Below are positions 33,892 through 42,434 of a DNA stretch of 45,725 nt, in pieces (position 1 is the stretch's first letter; every line of letters starts with the position of its first letter). The translations under genes and the position numbers were made by a program. The stretch is from Bacteroidota bacterium. GTDB lineage: Bacteria; Bacteroidota; Bacteroidia; UKL13-3. Under the pieces are notes generated by a model. That model was given only the letters and a program-made list of their open reading frames with translations. It was not told the origin of the DNA and ran no database searches. Location of the stretch: the NCBI GenBank assembly GCA_025359805.1, contig JANYDU010000053.1:1-45725 (forward strand). Direction: 5' to 3'.

Positions 33892-33912
33892 TTACCTTTG
33901 ATACTGTTAAAC
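33892..33912 (+). promoter_or_regulatory. Downstream copy of the duplicated promoter element
   Basis: TACCTTTG (33893-33900) is a perfect -7 box and ATACTGTTAAAC follows. The match to the upstream copy covers the box and the 12 bp after it, where transcription starts. A leader of about 100 nt to the ATG at 34004 would result. No TTG at the -33 place. Confidence 0.55.
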
Positions 33913-34003
33913 GCTAATTGATTTAGATAATTCAGCCTTTAACAAACACACGAAAGCAAAAGTTAAACGCATTTTTAAGCAATTATTAATCAATTACAAT
34001 GTT

Positions 34004-34504
34004 ATGAAAAACGAGAAACACCCTTATGCATTTAAATCGGGGGCAAAAAAGCAACTAGTCATTGCTTCATTGGTTATGTTATCATCACCAGTTTTTGCCC
34101 AATTAGTTAACCCTAATGAAACCAACTTAGGACCTTGGTCTAATGTACACTTTGTGTATGAAGAACAACCTTCGGTTTCTGTTTACACATCAAAAGAGGC
34201 TGAATCGGTAATACCTTCCGCTCTTGCAAATGACGCTATGGTGACCACAGAAATTACAGATGTTACTGTATGGGACAATTCTGCTGAAAATCACTTATTA
34301 GTGATGGTTATCAATACGGAAAGAAAAAACCTTACAGCTACTGTTTTTGATTCTAATGGAAATCGCATGATGCATGAAACTCCAATTGACCCAGGATCGT
34401 ACCGCATGGTTGAACATACTGGAAATCTTAAGCCAGGCACTTATTATTTACATGTGTTGGAACAAGGAAAAATTATCGAGAAAGAAAAGTTTGTAGTAAA
34501 ATAA
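34004..34504 (+). CDS. Small secreted protein made mostly of a T9SS-tail-like domain
   Basis: 166 residues. A basic N-terminus and hydrophobic run (LVIASLVMLSSPVFAQ) form a signal peptide. After a 45-residue stretch, residues 85-166 (LLVMVINTERKNLTATVFDS, MMHETPIDPGSYRMVE, LKPGTYYLHVLEQ, KEKFVVK) have the strand order and ending of a T9SS sorting domain or the related DUF3244 fold. The usual Y-P-N-P opening is absent. The ending matches that of the next protein (EKFVVE). It is 38 bp upstream of the giant surface-protein gene and surely cotranscribed. It may be a small partner or regulator of that protein; no function is established. Confidence 0.75.
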   Translation: MKNEKHPYAFKSGAKKQLVIASLVMLSSPVFAQLVNPNETNLGPWSNVHFVYEEQPSVSVYTSKEAESVIPSALANDAMVTTEITDVTVWDNSAENHLLVMVINTERKNLTATVFDSNGNRMMHETPIDPGSYRMVEHTGNLKPGTYYLHVLEQGKIIEKEKFVVK

Positions 34505-34542
34505 TAAAATCCACAATCATTTACTAGTCATCAATTTTATTT

Positions 34543-37500
34543 ATGAAAAATCAAAAAAATAATGCACTTATTAGTGCAATTGGGAGAGTCTTGTTCGTGT
34601 TTTTTGCGATGCTAATAACATCTCTTGTCTATGGGCAAAGTTGTGCAAACTATACTGTAACAAGGAGCACAGGAATTACATATTCCTCAATTGCATCAAC
34701 TGGTAATTCAATACCAAGTTGGAGAAATACCTACAGCCCAGGCTCTTCTGGTGGCGCAAATGATGATAATAGAAGCTATTTTATTAATATCGGTTTTGAT
34801 TTTTGGTATTTAGGAGTTAGATATTCTCAATTTAGTATTTCTACTAATGGGTTTATTGATTTTTCTTCATCAACCGCTGACGGAACAGGTAGTAGTGCTT
34901 ATGGTTATTATAATCCAGCTTTTTCATCTACTACACCAACTGCATTAGCTTTATGTCCATTTTATTGCGATTTAACCACCTCTGCAGGTAGTGATCCTTT
35001 AGGTAATGATATAAAATATTTGCTTTCAGGAGCTGCTCCAAATAGAGTTTTAACTGTTCAATGGATTTCAATGTCGGCATATGGTGAATCAACTTTATCT
35101 AATTTAAACTTTCAAGTTAAAATATATGAAAGCACAGGTGTGATTGATTTTGTATATGGAACAAATACTTTTGGAACCAACTCGTGGCAATATAGTTGTG
35201 GAATAAATAATTCAACAATCTCAAGCACCCCTACATCAACACAATTACTTACACAACAAACTGCAAATACTTCTACATTTAGCAATACTGTACAAAATAG
35301 TTTGTCGACAGTACCAACTACAAATAGTAAAATTACGCTTACTCCAACAAGTCCAAATGGAACCCCTACTTCAATTAGTTTCACTTCAGTTTCAAGTACA
35401 GGAATGACAATAAACTGGATTGATAATGCTACTAATGAAATTGGATATGTAATTTACAATTCTACTGATAATACAAATTTTACTTTTGTAAGCCAAACAT
35501 CTGCCAATACTACTTCCAGTATTGTTTCGAGACTACTGCCAAGCACCACTTATTATTGGAGAGTATATGCAGTAACAGATGGTAAATTGAGTACAGCATT
35601 GACAGGGTCAAATTCAACATCTGCAGCGGGTAATATTACTTCAATCAGAACAGGGTTATGGAGTTCAACTACCACTTGGGTTGGAGGAGTAGTACCTTCA
35701 ACAGGAGATAACGTTACCATTGCAGATGGGCATACAGTAACTTTAGATATGACAGCAACTTGTAACTCTATTTCAGTTGGCCAAGGCGTAAGTGGGCAAT
35801 TTACAATTGGGAATAATACTACAGCAAGATCCTTTACTGTAAATACAAATATTATTGTTAATTTAGGAGCAACATTCACTATAGGAGCTTCGGCTGCAAC
35901 GCACACGATTTCTGTTGCAGGAAACATTACTAATAATGGAGTGTTTAACCTTGCGCCTACTGGCACCAGTATATGTAATACTACATTTAATAAAATCGGA
36001 AATCAAACAATTTCAGGAACAGGCGGAACAACCAACTTTAATTTAATAACAATTAATATGGGAACTACTTCTGAAAATATTCTTGAAGTTTCGTCATCAA
36101 ATTTTACCGCATCAACTAATTTTCTTACAATAACTAATGGAACCTTTAAGCTTTCGACATCAGCTACAGTTACTGCATTTACATCTAATGTTACTTTAAC
36201 AAATACTTGTAGAATATGGGTAAATAATTCAAGTGCAATTATTAACACTACTGGAGGATCTATAACATTTGCCGGAACTATACAGGTTTCTTCAGGTACT
36301 CTCAATATTGGTAATGCAACGGATAATAATTTAACTTCTAGTGGTGGTGGATACTTAATTATGGCAGGTGGAACTGTAAATATCGCAGGTCGATTTGATA
36401 GGGTTGATGTAACTACAACCAATTGCTTGTATATGTCAGGAGGGGTATTAACACTAAATAAATATGGATCAACTACTTCTGGCTATAGTCCATTTATGAT
36501 GGATGTAGTTGGATCTACATTTAACATGTCGGCTGGAACTATAATAATTGAACGAGCAGGTGCTGCAAACTTAGGTTATCTCAATACAGGCGGAACTGTA
36601 GGAACTATTTCTGGAGGAACATTACAAATTGGTGATGGATCAACTCCTGCATCTCAAACTATACAAATTAATTCGAGTATAAATATTCCTAACTTAGTGG
36701 TAAGTAATGGTGTGGCAGTTACAGCTCAATTGGCCACAAATAATATAAATGTTTTAAGCGATGTAACAGTTAATTCAGGAACATTAAATGCCAATTCATT
36801 AAACATTACATTGGGTGGAAATTGGTCTAATAGTGGAACATTTACTGCTGGTTCGGGAACTGTAACTTTTAGTGGAACTGCACAAACGTTATCAGGAACA
36901 ACTACATTTAATAATCTCACATTATCTACCTCAGGAGTAAAAACTTTAACAACTGCGAATTGCACCGTTAACGGAGTTTTATCGATGGAAGGAACAGCAA
37001 CAGTATCATCAACCCCAACTTACGGTTCGGCAGCAACATTACAATACAATACAACAACAGCAAGAAATTCTGGTGTTGAATGGATAACTCCATTTGTTGC
37101 CACAGGAGGAGTGAAAAATGCAAATTCAGGAACAATTACAATGAATGCTTCATATACTATGACTTCTGTATTAAGTTTAACAGGTGGGAAAATAGTAATT
37201 GGAGCCAATACATTAACATTAAATGGTAGTTTTAGTGGCTCATCTTCTTATGGTTTAGTTGGAAGTAGTACCTCTAATTTATCAATTGGAGGAACAGGAA
37301 CAATTGGAACAATATATTTTGATCAAACAACAGATGGTACCACAAATAATTTAGCAAATTTAACGGTTAGTAGAACCGCGCAAACAGTTACTTTAGGAAA
37401 TACTCTTGATGTAACAGGAACAGTAACTTTATCAAATGGAACATTAGCTTCAGGAGGATACCTTACCTTAATTTCAAATTCATCTGGAACAGCAAGAATT

Positions 37501-39264
37501 GGACAAATTACCGGAACAGGAGCAATTACAGATAGTGTGAATGTTCAAAGGTATATTCCTGGAGGAACAAACAGAAGAGCATGGCGTTTTATAGCCGCTC
37601 CTGCTGCTGGGCAAACATTTGCAAATAGCTGGCAACAGAATATTCATATTACAGGGGCAGGAACAGGTGGAACAGCGTGCCCAAGTTTAACTCAAAATAG
37701 TAATGGATTTGATTATAATGTTACTAATACCACTACTGTTTATACATATAATGAGGTTACTGGTGCATGGAGTTCAATACCGAATACTACATCCACTAGA
37801 TTAAGTTCTACAACTGGTTATTATGTTTTTATTAGAGGTGCAAGAACTCAAGGATGTTCAATATTAACAGCTCCATTTTCAACACCTCAAGATGTAGTGT
37901 TAAAAGCTAAAGGAATTATCAAAACAGGACAGGTTGATGTAACGCTTACTTATAATGCACTTACAGGTGCAGGATGGAATTTCTTATCTAATCCTTATCC
38001 ATCAGCTATTGATTGGAATAATTCAACTTGGTCAAGTGCGAGAAGTTCAAATATTAACTCTACCATATATATTTGGAATCCTGCTTCTGGAACTTCAGGA
38101 CAATTTGCCAGCTGGCATCCAATTGCAGGGTCAGTTAATGGAGGATCAAACATTATACAATCAGGACAAGCATTTTTTGTAAAAGTAAGTGCAGCTTCCT
38201 CAATTTCTTTTCAAGAAGCATATAAAAGTACTGATCAAACTACTCGAATTTTTGGTAAAACGGCTTATGAAAATAATTTAAAAGTTCAATTGTTGGATAC
38301 TGCTGTTACGGATGAGGCCATTATTTTTACCTACCCAGGCGCAAACCATAATATAGATGGTTTTGATGGTCTCAAGATGAGTTTTGGAACAGGTTTAATT
38401 GGGACTTATACTTCTTCAAATGATACCCTTTTAACCTTTAATGCTATTGAACCATTTACAAGTGTTATCGACACTGTTTATTTAAAAACAGGTTTAATTG
38501 CTAACAAAACATATTCTTTAAATTTTAAAGGTGTAAGTAGTTTTTCTGGAAATGTGAGACCATACCTCTATGATAAAGAATTGGCTTTACTAACTGATTT
38601 AACAGGCAATTCATTATACACTTTTTCAACCAATACAGTGTCTTCATCATATAGTGCAACTCGTTTTTATGTTGTGTTTGCAAACCCATCGTCATTGCCT
38701 GTTTCGTTGCTTTCATTCAACGCAAGTAAACAAGATAAAAATGTTGAATTGAAATGGAACACATCATCAGAAATAAATAACTCACATTTTGTTGTAGAGA
38801 GAAGTGTTGATGCAACTCATTTTAATGAAATTGCTTTAGTGAAAGGTGCCGGTAATTCAACCACGGAAAAAAAATATTCAGTGTTGGATCTTCAACCTGA
38901 TTTGAATGCTAAAAATTATTACCGACTAAAACAAATTGATTTTGATGGAACGTTTACCTATTCAAAAATTCAAGTTATTGATTTTAGTACAATGGACAAT
39001 TTAGATAAAACCCAATTGGTAAATATTTCACCAAATCCTGTTTCAGGTAATACCATTCAATTGGCAATTAATCATCAATCAAATAGCAATCTTAGCGTAA
39101 CTATTTATGATATGATGGGACGCAAATTAATGCAAGATGTAAAGTTGAATTCAGCAGGAAATCAATATTCAATTCCGGTGGGTTCTATTCAACAAGGAGT
39201 TTATTTTATGAATGTTTATGAAAATGACAATTTAGTAGATAGTGAGAAATTTGTGGTTGAGTAA
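34543..39264 (+). CDS. Giant T9SS-exported surface protein (1573 residues)
   Basis: The signal peptide (VLFVFFAMLITSLVYGQ) is followed by a beta-sandwich domain (about 30-270; FDFWYLGVRYSQFSISTNGF). Next comes a fibronectin type III domain (about 272-360, TSISFTSVSSTGMTINWIDN, STTYYWRVYAV), then SIRTGLWSSTTTWVGGVVPS, a G8-like entry to a long Thr/Ser/Gly/Asn-rich beta-solenoid (about 370-1000; recurring SGTVTFSGTAQTL, GTVTLSNGTL). YIPGGTNRRAWRFIAAP and LPVSLLSFNASKQDKNVELK begin modules common just before sorting domains. The C-terminus (VNISPNPVSGNTIQL, MMGRKLM, QGVYFMNVYEN) is a type A T9SS sorting domain. It is likely an adhesin or surface-layer protein; no catalytic site seen. It follows the small tail-like gene and ends at a terminator. 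Confidence 0.92.
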   Translation: MKNQKNNALISAIGRVLFVFFAMLITSLVYGQSCANYTVTRSTGITYSSIASTGNSIPSWRNTYSPGSSGGANDDNRSYFINIGFDFWYLGVRYSQFSISTNGFIDFSSSTADGTGSSAYGYYNPAFSSTTPTALALCPFYCDLTTSAGSDPLGNDIKYLLSGAAPNRVLTVQWISMSAYGESTLSNLNFQVKIYESTGVIDFVYGTNTFGTNSWQYSCGINNSTISSTPTSTQLLTQQTANTSTFSNTVQNSLSTVPTTNSKITLTPTSPNGTPTSISFTSVSSTGMTINWIDNATNEIGYVIYNSTDNTNFTFVSQTSANTTSSIVSRLLPSTTYYWRVYAVTDGKLSTALTGSNSTSAAGNITSIRTGLWSSTTTWVGGVVPSTGDNVTIADGHTVTLDMTATCNSISVGQGVSGQFTIGNNTTARSFTVNTNIIVNLGATFTIGASAATHTISVAGNITNNGVFNLAPTGTSICNTTFNKIGNQTISGTGGTTNFNLITINMGTTSENILEVSSSNFTASTNFLTITNGTFKLSTSATVTAFTSNVTLTNTCRIWVNNSSAIINTTGGSITFAGTIQVSSGTLNIGNATDNNLTSSGGGYLIMAGGTVNIAGRFDRVDVTTTNCLYMSGGVLTLNKYGSTTSGYSPFMMDVVGSTFNMSAGTIIIERAGAANLGYLNTGGTVGTISGGTLQIGDGSTPASQTIQINSSINIPNLVVSNGVAVTAQLATNNINVLSDVTVNSGTLNANSLNITLGGNWSNSGTFTAGSGTVTFSGTAQTLSGTTTFNNLTLSTSGVKTLTTANCTVNGVLSMEGTATVSSTPTYGSAATLQYNTTTARNSGVEWITPFVATGGVKNANSGTITMNASYTMTSVLSLTGGKIVIGANTLTLNGSFSGSSSYGLVGSSTSNLSIGGTGTIGTIYFDQTTDGTTNNLANLTVSRTAQTVTLGNTLDVTGTVTLSNGTLASGGYLTLISNSSGTARIGQITGTGAITDSVNVQRYIPGGTNRRAWRFIAAPAAGQTFANSWQQNIHITGAGTGGTACPSLTQNSNGFDYNVTNTTTVYTYNEVTGAWSSIPNTTSTRLSSTTGYYVFIRGARTQGCSILTAPFSTPQDVVLKAKGIIKTGQVDVTLTYNALTGAGWNFLSNPYPSAIDWNNSTWSSARSSNINSTIYIWNPASGTSGQFASWHPIAGSVNGGSNIIQSGQAFFVKVSAASSISFQEAYKSTDQTTRIFGKTAYENNLKVQLLDTAVTDEAIIFTYPGANHNIDGFDGLKMSFGTGLIGTYTSSNDTLLTFNAIEPFTSVIDTVYLKTGLIANKTYSLNFKGVSSFSGNVRPYLYDKELALLTDLTGNSLYTFSTNTVSSSYSATRFYVVFANPSSLPVSLLSFNASKQDKNVELKWNTSSEINNSHFVVERSVDATHFNEIALVKGAGNSTTEKKYSVLDLQPDLNAKNYYRLKQIDFDGTFTYSKIQVIDFSTMDNLDKTQLVNISPNPVSGNTIQLAINHQSNSNLSVTIYDMMGRKLMQDVKLNSAGNQYSIPVGSIQQGVYFMNVYENDNLVDSEKFVVE

Positions 39265-39297
39265 TATGTTTTTCATTTTTTAGAAAAACCTCTGAAG

Positions 39298-39325
39298 AAC
39301 AGCTCCAAACGGGGCTGTTTTTTAT
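39298..39325 (+). terminator. Terminator after the surface-protein operon
   Basis: AACAGCTCC pairs with GGGGCTGTT (one G-U) around AAAC, followed by TTTTTATTT, 33 bp after the stop. Confidence 0.85.
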
Positions 39326-39391
39326 TTATTCACACTCATAACTTTTTACTTTTTTTGGTTCAAATTTGAATCATTAGATATTAAATAATTT

Positions 39392-40414
39392 ATGAGCGAC
39401 ATTAAAGACAACAAAGAAAAATTAAAAGCACTTCAACTTACTATTGATAAGTTGGAAAAAACTTACGGCAAAGGAACCGTAATGAAAATGAATGATAAAA
39501 ATATTGAAGGCGTTGAGGCAGTTCCAACTGGTTCAATTGGCTTGGATATGGCACTTGGAATTGGTGGTTTACCAAAAGGACGTGTGATAGAAATTTATGG
39601 TCCCGAATCATCGGGTAAAACAACTTTATCAATGCATGCAATTGCCGAAGTTCAAAAGCGTGGAGGCATTGCTGCATTTGTGGATGCTGAGCATGCGTTT
39701 GATAAAAATTATGCAGAAAAATTAGGTATTGATACGGATAATTTACTCATCTCTCAACCGGATGACGGTGAGCAAGCTTTAGAAATTGCTGATGCGCTAA
39801 TTCGTTCAGGTGCTATTGATATTATTGTTATCGACTCTGTTGCTGCATTAGTTCCGAAAGCAGAAATTGAAGGCGACATGGGTGATAGTAAAATGGGATT
39901 GCAAGCTCGTTTAATGAGCCAAGCTTTACGTAAACTTACAGGCACGATAAACAAAACCGGATGTATCTGTATTTTTATTAATCAGTTGCGTGATAAAATT
40001 GGAGTAATGTTTGGGAGCCCCGAAACTACAACAGGTGGAAACGCATTAAAATTTTATGCTTCGGTTCGGTTAGATATTAGAAGAATTGGACAAATAAAAG
40101 ACGGAAATGATATTATTGGTAACAGAACAAAAGTAAAAATTGCGAAAAATAAAGTTGCTCCTCCATTTAGAATTGTTGAGTTTGATATTATTTACGGACA
40201 AGGAATTTCTAAAGTAGGAGAGATAGTGGATATTGGTGTGGAGATGGAAATTATAAAAAAGAGTGGATCGTGGTTTAGTTATAATGATACCAAACTTGGA
40301 CAAGGACGTGATGCGGTTAAACAAATATTTTTAGATAATCCAGAAATGGCTGATGAGATTGAAGCCAAAATTAAAGAGAAAGCTTTTGTAGGAAAAGTAG
40401 AAGCTGGAGAATAA
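39392..40414 (+). CDS. recA: Recombinase RecA
   Basis: Coats single-stranded DNA, drives strand exchange and stimulates LexA-type self-cleavage. 340 residues. [20 protein letters not shown] is the N-terminal helix, GPESSGKT (70-77) is Walker [10 protein letters not shown] the catalytic-Glu region, [21 protein letters not shown]alker B and loop L1, and [22 protein letters not shown] loop L2. The C-terminus is short, ending GKVEAGE, without the long acidic tail of enterobacterial RecA. The ATG at 39392 is clear. CAAATTTG about 30 bp upstream is a one-mismatch -7 box. A convergent terminator follows. Confidence 0.98.
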   Translation: MSDIKDNKEKLKALQLTIDKLEKTYGKGTVMKMNDKNIEGVEAVPTGSIGLDMALGIGGLPKGRVIEIYGPESSGKTTLSMHAIAEVQKRGGIAAFVDAEHAFDKNYAEKLGIDTDNLLISQPDDGEQALEIADALIRSGAIDIIVIDSVAALVPKAEIEGDMGDSKMGLQARLMSQALRKLTGTINKTGCICIFINQLRDKIGVMFGSPETTTGGNALKFYASVRLDIRRIGQIKDGNDIIGNRTKVKIAKNKVAPPFRIVEFDIIYGQGISKVGEIVDIGVEMEIIKKSGSWFSYNDTKLGQGRDAVKQIFLDNPEMADEIEAKIKEKAFVGKVEAGE

Positions 40415-40434
40415 AACTTGTTTTGATTGATGGA

Positions 40435-40467
40435 AAAAAGCACCGATAATTTTGTCGGTGCTTTTTT
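40435..40467. terminator. Bidirectional terminator between recA and the metal-type cluster
   Basis: AAAAAGCACCGA and TCGGTGCTTTTT pair perfectly (12 bp) around an 8-nt loop, with a T-run on plus and A's on the other side. It serves both convergent transcripts. Confidence 0.9.
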
Positions 40468-40481
40468 ATTATTCACCATTT

Positions 40482-41324
40482 TCAATTTGATTTACTTTTA
40501 TACGCATTAAAAATATTGTATTCAAATCGTAGAATAAATGATTGGTTGTTTATTCTTTGCATATTGCCTGCTAATTGCTTAGTGTATCCAATATCAATTC
40601 TCATTCTACTTTTTATGATGATTTGAAGTGCAGGAGCAAAATCAATAAAATGTTCATGCGTTTCGGGATTATATTTTCCTAAAAATTCGGTATAAAAATT
40701 TAAGTTAGGTTGATTGAAATTTTTATACTTAAAAGGGAAAAATAAATAGCCTGATGATAAAGAATAATTTAAAGAGTTGGTTGCTTGAACAGAGGTGAAA
40801 TCATTTTTTATATTATTAAAACCTTTGATATAACCGCCCGTAAATGAAAGGGCTAACTTGTTTAATAATTGCGTAGCCACAATACCAGCAGCAGCTCCCG
40901 AGTTATCTCCGCTTAAATTTAACTCGTTGTACTGAATTTGATTATTGATTAAGGAGCCTTTGATATAAGTTGCCAATCTAAAATGGCGGTGGTTATTATC
41001 AATAGAAAGAAATCGGTATTTTAAATACATACTACTACCTTCAAACCTAAAATAGTTTTGGTGCATATTGCTTGCATACATATTAAAGTGAACCATTAAT
41101 TTCTTGTTTACGCCCCACATCAATTCGGGATTTATACGATACATTACATCATTGTTATTGATGCCAAGTTCTGTATTACTGTGTGCCGGATAGAGATAAT
41201 TATTTAATCTGATACCTATTGATTTTGCAGGCATATTGCTTGCTGGTTCTGTAAAAACATATAGCTCTTGCGCATGCAATACACCTGTAATTAAAATCAA
41301 AAAAAAGAAGATATAGGTTTTCAT
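40482..41324 (-). CDS. Outer-membrane beta-barrel protein of the metal-type cluster
   Basis: 280 residues from the ATG at 41324. A signal peptide (TYIFFFLILITGVLHAQ) is followed by alternating strands of a small barrel (MWGVNKKLMVHFNMYASN, SSMYLKYRFL, LATYIKGSL, LNFYTEFLGKYN, MRIDIGYTKQL), ending in an aromatic-containing last strand (QSFILRFEYNIFNAY). His and Met residues are frequent in the loops (SNMHQNYF, NNNHRHF-like, PETHEHF), which would suit a metal ligand, though this is only suggestive. It starts 1 bp after the stop of the HMA gene, so it is translationally coupled and last in the cluster. Confidence 0.75.
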   Translation of the reverse strand: MKTYIFFFLILITGVLHAQELYVFTEPASNMPAKSIGIRLNNYLYPAHSNTELGINNNDVMYRINPELMWGVNKKLMVHFNMYASNMHQNYFRFEGSSMYLKYRFLSIDNNHRHFRLATYIKGSLINNQIQYNELNLSGDNSGAAAGIVATQLLNKLALSFTGGYIKGFNNIKNDFTSVQATNSLNYSLSSGYLFFPFKYKNFNQPNLNFYTEFLGKYNPETHEHFIDFAPALQIIIKSRMRIDIGYTKQLAGNMQRINNQSFILRFEYNIFNAYKSKSN

Positions 41325-41325
41325 T

Positions 41326-41847
41326 TTATTGAATGGTAATATGATAAACCCTATCGGCATCGGTCATTTTTCCAGTTTCATAACAAGGATATTTCTCTGC
41401 TATTTTTTTATATTTTTTATACTCTTTATCAGAAATAAATCCTTTATCAATAAGTTTCATTTTTATATTTCCATTTACTGTTTGAGGTTTTATATCCATA
41501 AAATGATACAAGGTGTTTTTGTAATTGTAATGAAAATTATTTTCCACTTTTACATTTTCAAAATGAGCGGTAAGTATTAGCGAGCCTACAGAAAAACCAG
41601 CATCTTCTACTTTTTTTCTTATTAAATCACAATCAATAGTTACGTTTTTTTTGAAGTAAAGAATAAATGTAGTGTGGTTTAAATCGGTTCCAATACTATC
41701 AATAAATGAAATGGTTTGCAATTGCTTTTGTGTGGCAAGTGAACACATAGAACAAGTTAAACCATTAGCAACAAGTTCGGCTTTTGAGAATTGTGCATTG
41801 GCAGTTATAAATGAGAATAGTGAAATGATAAATAATATATTTTTCAT
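41326..41847 (-). CDS. Periplasmic heavy-metal-associated (HMA) domain protein
   Basis: 173 residues: signal peptide (NILFIISLFSFITANAQ), then an HMA domain with GLTCSMCS (Cys pair at about 33 and 36), the soft-metal Cys-x-x-Cys site, in the usual beta-alpha-beta order through IRKKVEDAGFSVG. The 75 residues after it (HFENVKVENNFHYNYKNT, DKEYKKYKKIAEKYPCY) are not recognised. HMA proteins bind Cu(I), Zn or Cd; a periplasmic, non-ATPase HMA protein suggests capture or hand-over. It lies between the HYC_CC_PP-type gene and the barrel gene. Confidence 0.85.
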   Translation of the reverse strand: MKNILFIISLFSFITANAQFSKAELVANGLTCSMCSLATQKQLQTISFIDSIGTDLNHTTFILYFKKNVTIDCDLIRKKVEDAGFSVGSLILTAHFENVKVENNFHYNYKNTLYHFMDIKPQTVNGNIKMKLIDKGFISDKEYKKYKKIAEKYPCYETGKMTDADRVYHITIQ

Positions 41848-41975
41848 GGTTTAATTAATTTTTTAAAAATGTGTTGTGATAAAAATATTAAGAAATGATA
41901 GTTGTGAATTGCAGCAAAATAGCAAAACACAAAAAGCCGTTATATGAAACAACAGCTAAACAAATAGCAGTAAAA

Positions 41976-42365
41976 TTAGATTAAAAAAATCTTGTTGAGA
42001 AGATAAATTGGTGGCGAATATCGAGGAGGGTATTCGTATTTAAATACAATATTTGTATGGGTAGAGAAATTAAAATGAATATCATCCCAAAAAAATACCA
42101 TTAAAGATGTAGGGTGAGATTTATTAGATGCGATGGGGTTGTTGCCAATTATATCGCTATCAATAGCCTTTATTACAATATGGTTTTCGTTACAACATTT
42201 ATGAAAAGAGGTTTCTTTTAGATGATTGCAATTGCAAGGCTCATTAATTGCAATTTCAAAAATGGTATAAGAAGTTTTTGTTCCACAATGGTGCACATTT
42301 ATACCCAAACCTATTATTGAAAATAGGTGTAGATGCAGAAAAGCTATTGCGAATATTTTTTTCAT
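41976..42365 (-). CDS. HYC_CC_PP-type small protein
   Basis: 129 residues. An N-terminal hydrophobic segment (FAIAFLHLHLFSIIGLGI) is followed by VHHCGTKT, CNCNHLKET, KCCNENHIVI and a tail YPPRYSPPIYLLN. The order H-C near the N-terminus, a CC pair, and a Pro-Pro tail is the signature of the HYC_CC_PP family that I recall beside TonB-dependent receptors in Bacteroidota. Six Cys and nine or so His are consistent with a thiol/imidazole metal site. Function unknown. It lies 69 bp after the receptor gene on the same strand. Confidence 0.78.
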   Translation of the reverse strand: MKKIFAIAFLHLHLFSIIGLGINVHHCGTKTSYTIFEIAINEPCNCNHLKETSFHKCCNENHIVIKAIDSDIIGNNPIASNKSHPTSLMVFFWDDIHFNFSTHTNIVFKYEYPPRYSPPIYLLNKIFLI

Positions 42366-42434
42366 TTAGACCCCTGCAAGGTAATTAAAATTTAAAAAAT
42401 GCAAGATGATTGGTTGACTTATTGGTTTTAATTG

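Noticed and set aside
35112..37208. Several minus-strand ORFs of 60-140 codons inside the giant surface-protein gene
   Set aside because: They are hydrophobic, low-complexity shadows of the Thr/Ser/Gly-rich plus-strand repeats, with no start context and no family features.
36700..37500. Recurring short motifs (GGAACA, ACAGGA and the like) that could look like a repeat array
   Set aside because: They are in frame, irregularly spaced and encode the beta-solenoid repeats (Gly-Thr-Val-Thr type), so they are not CRISPR or intergenic repeats.
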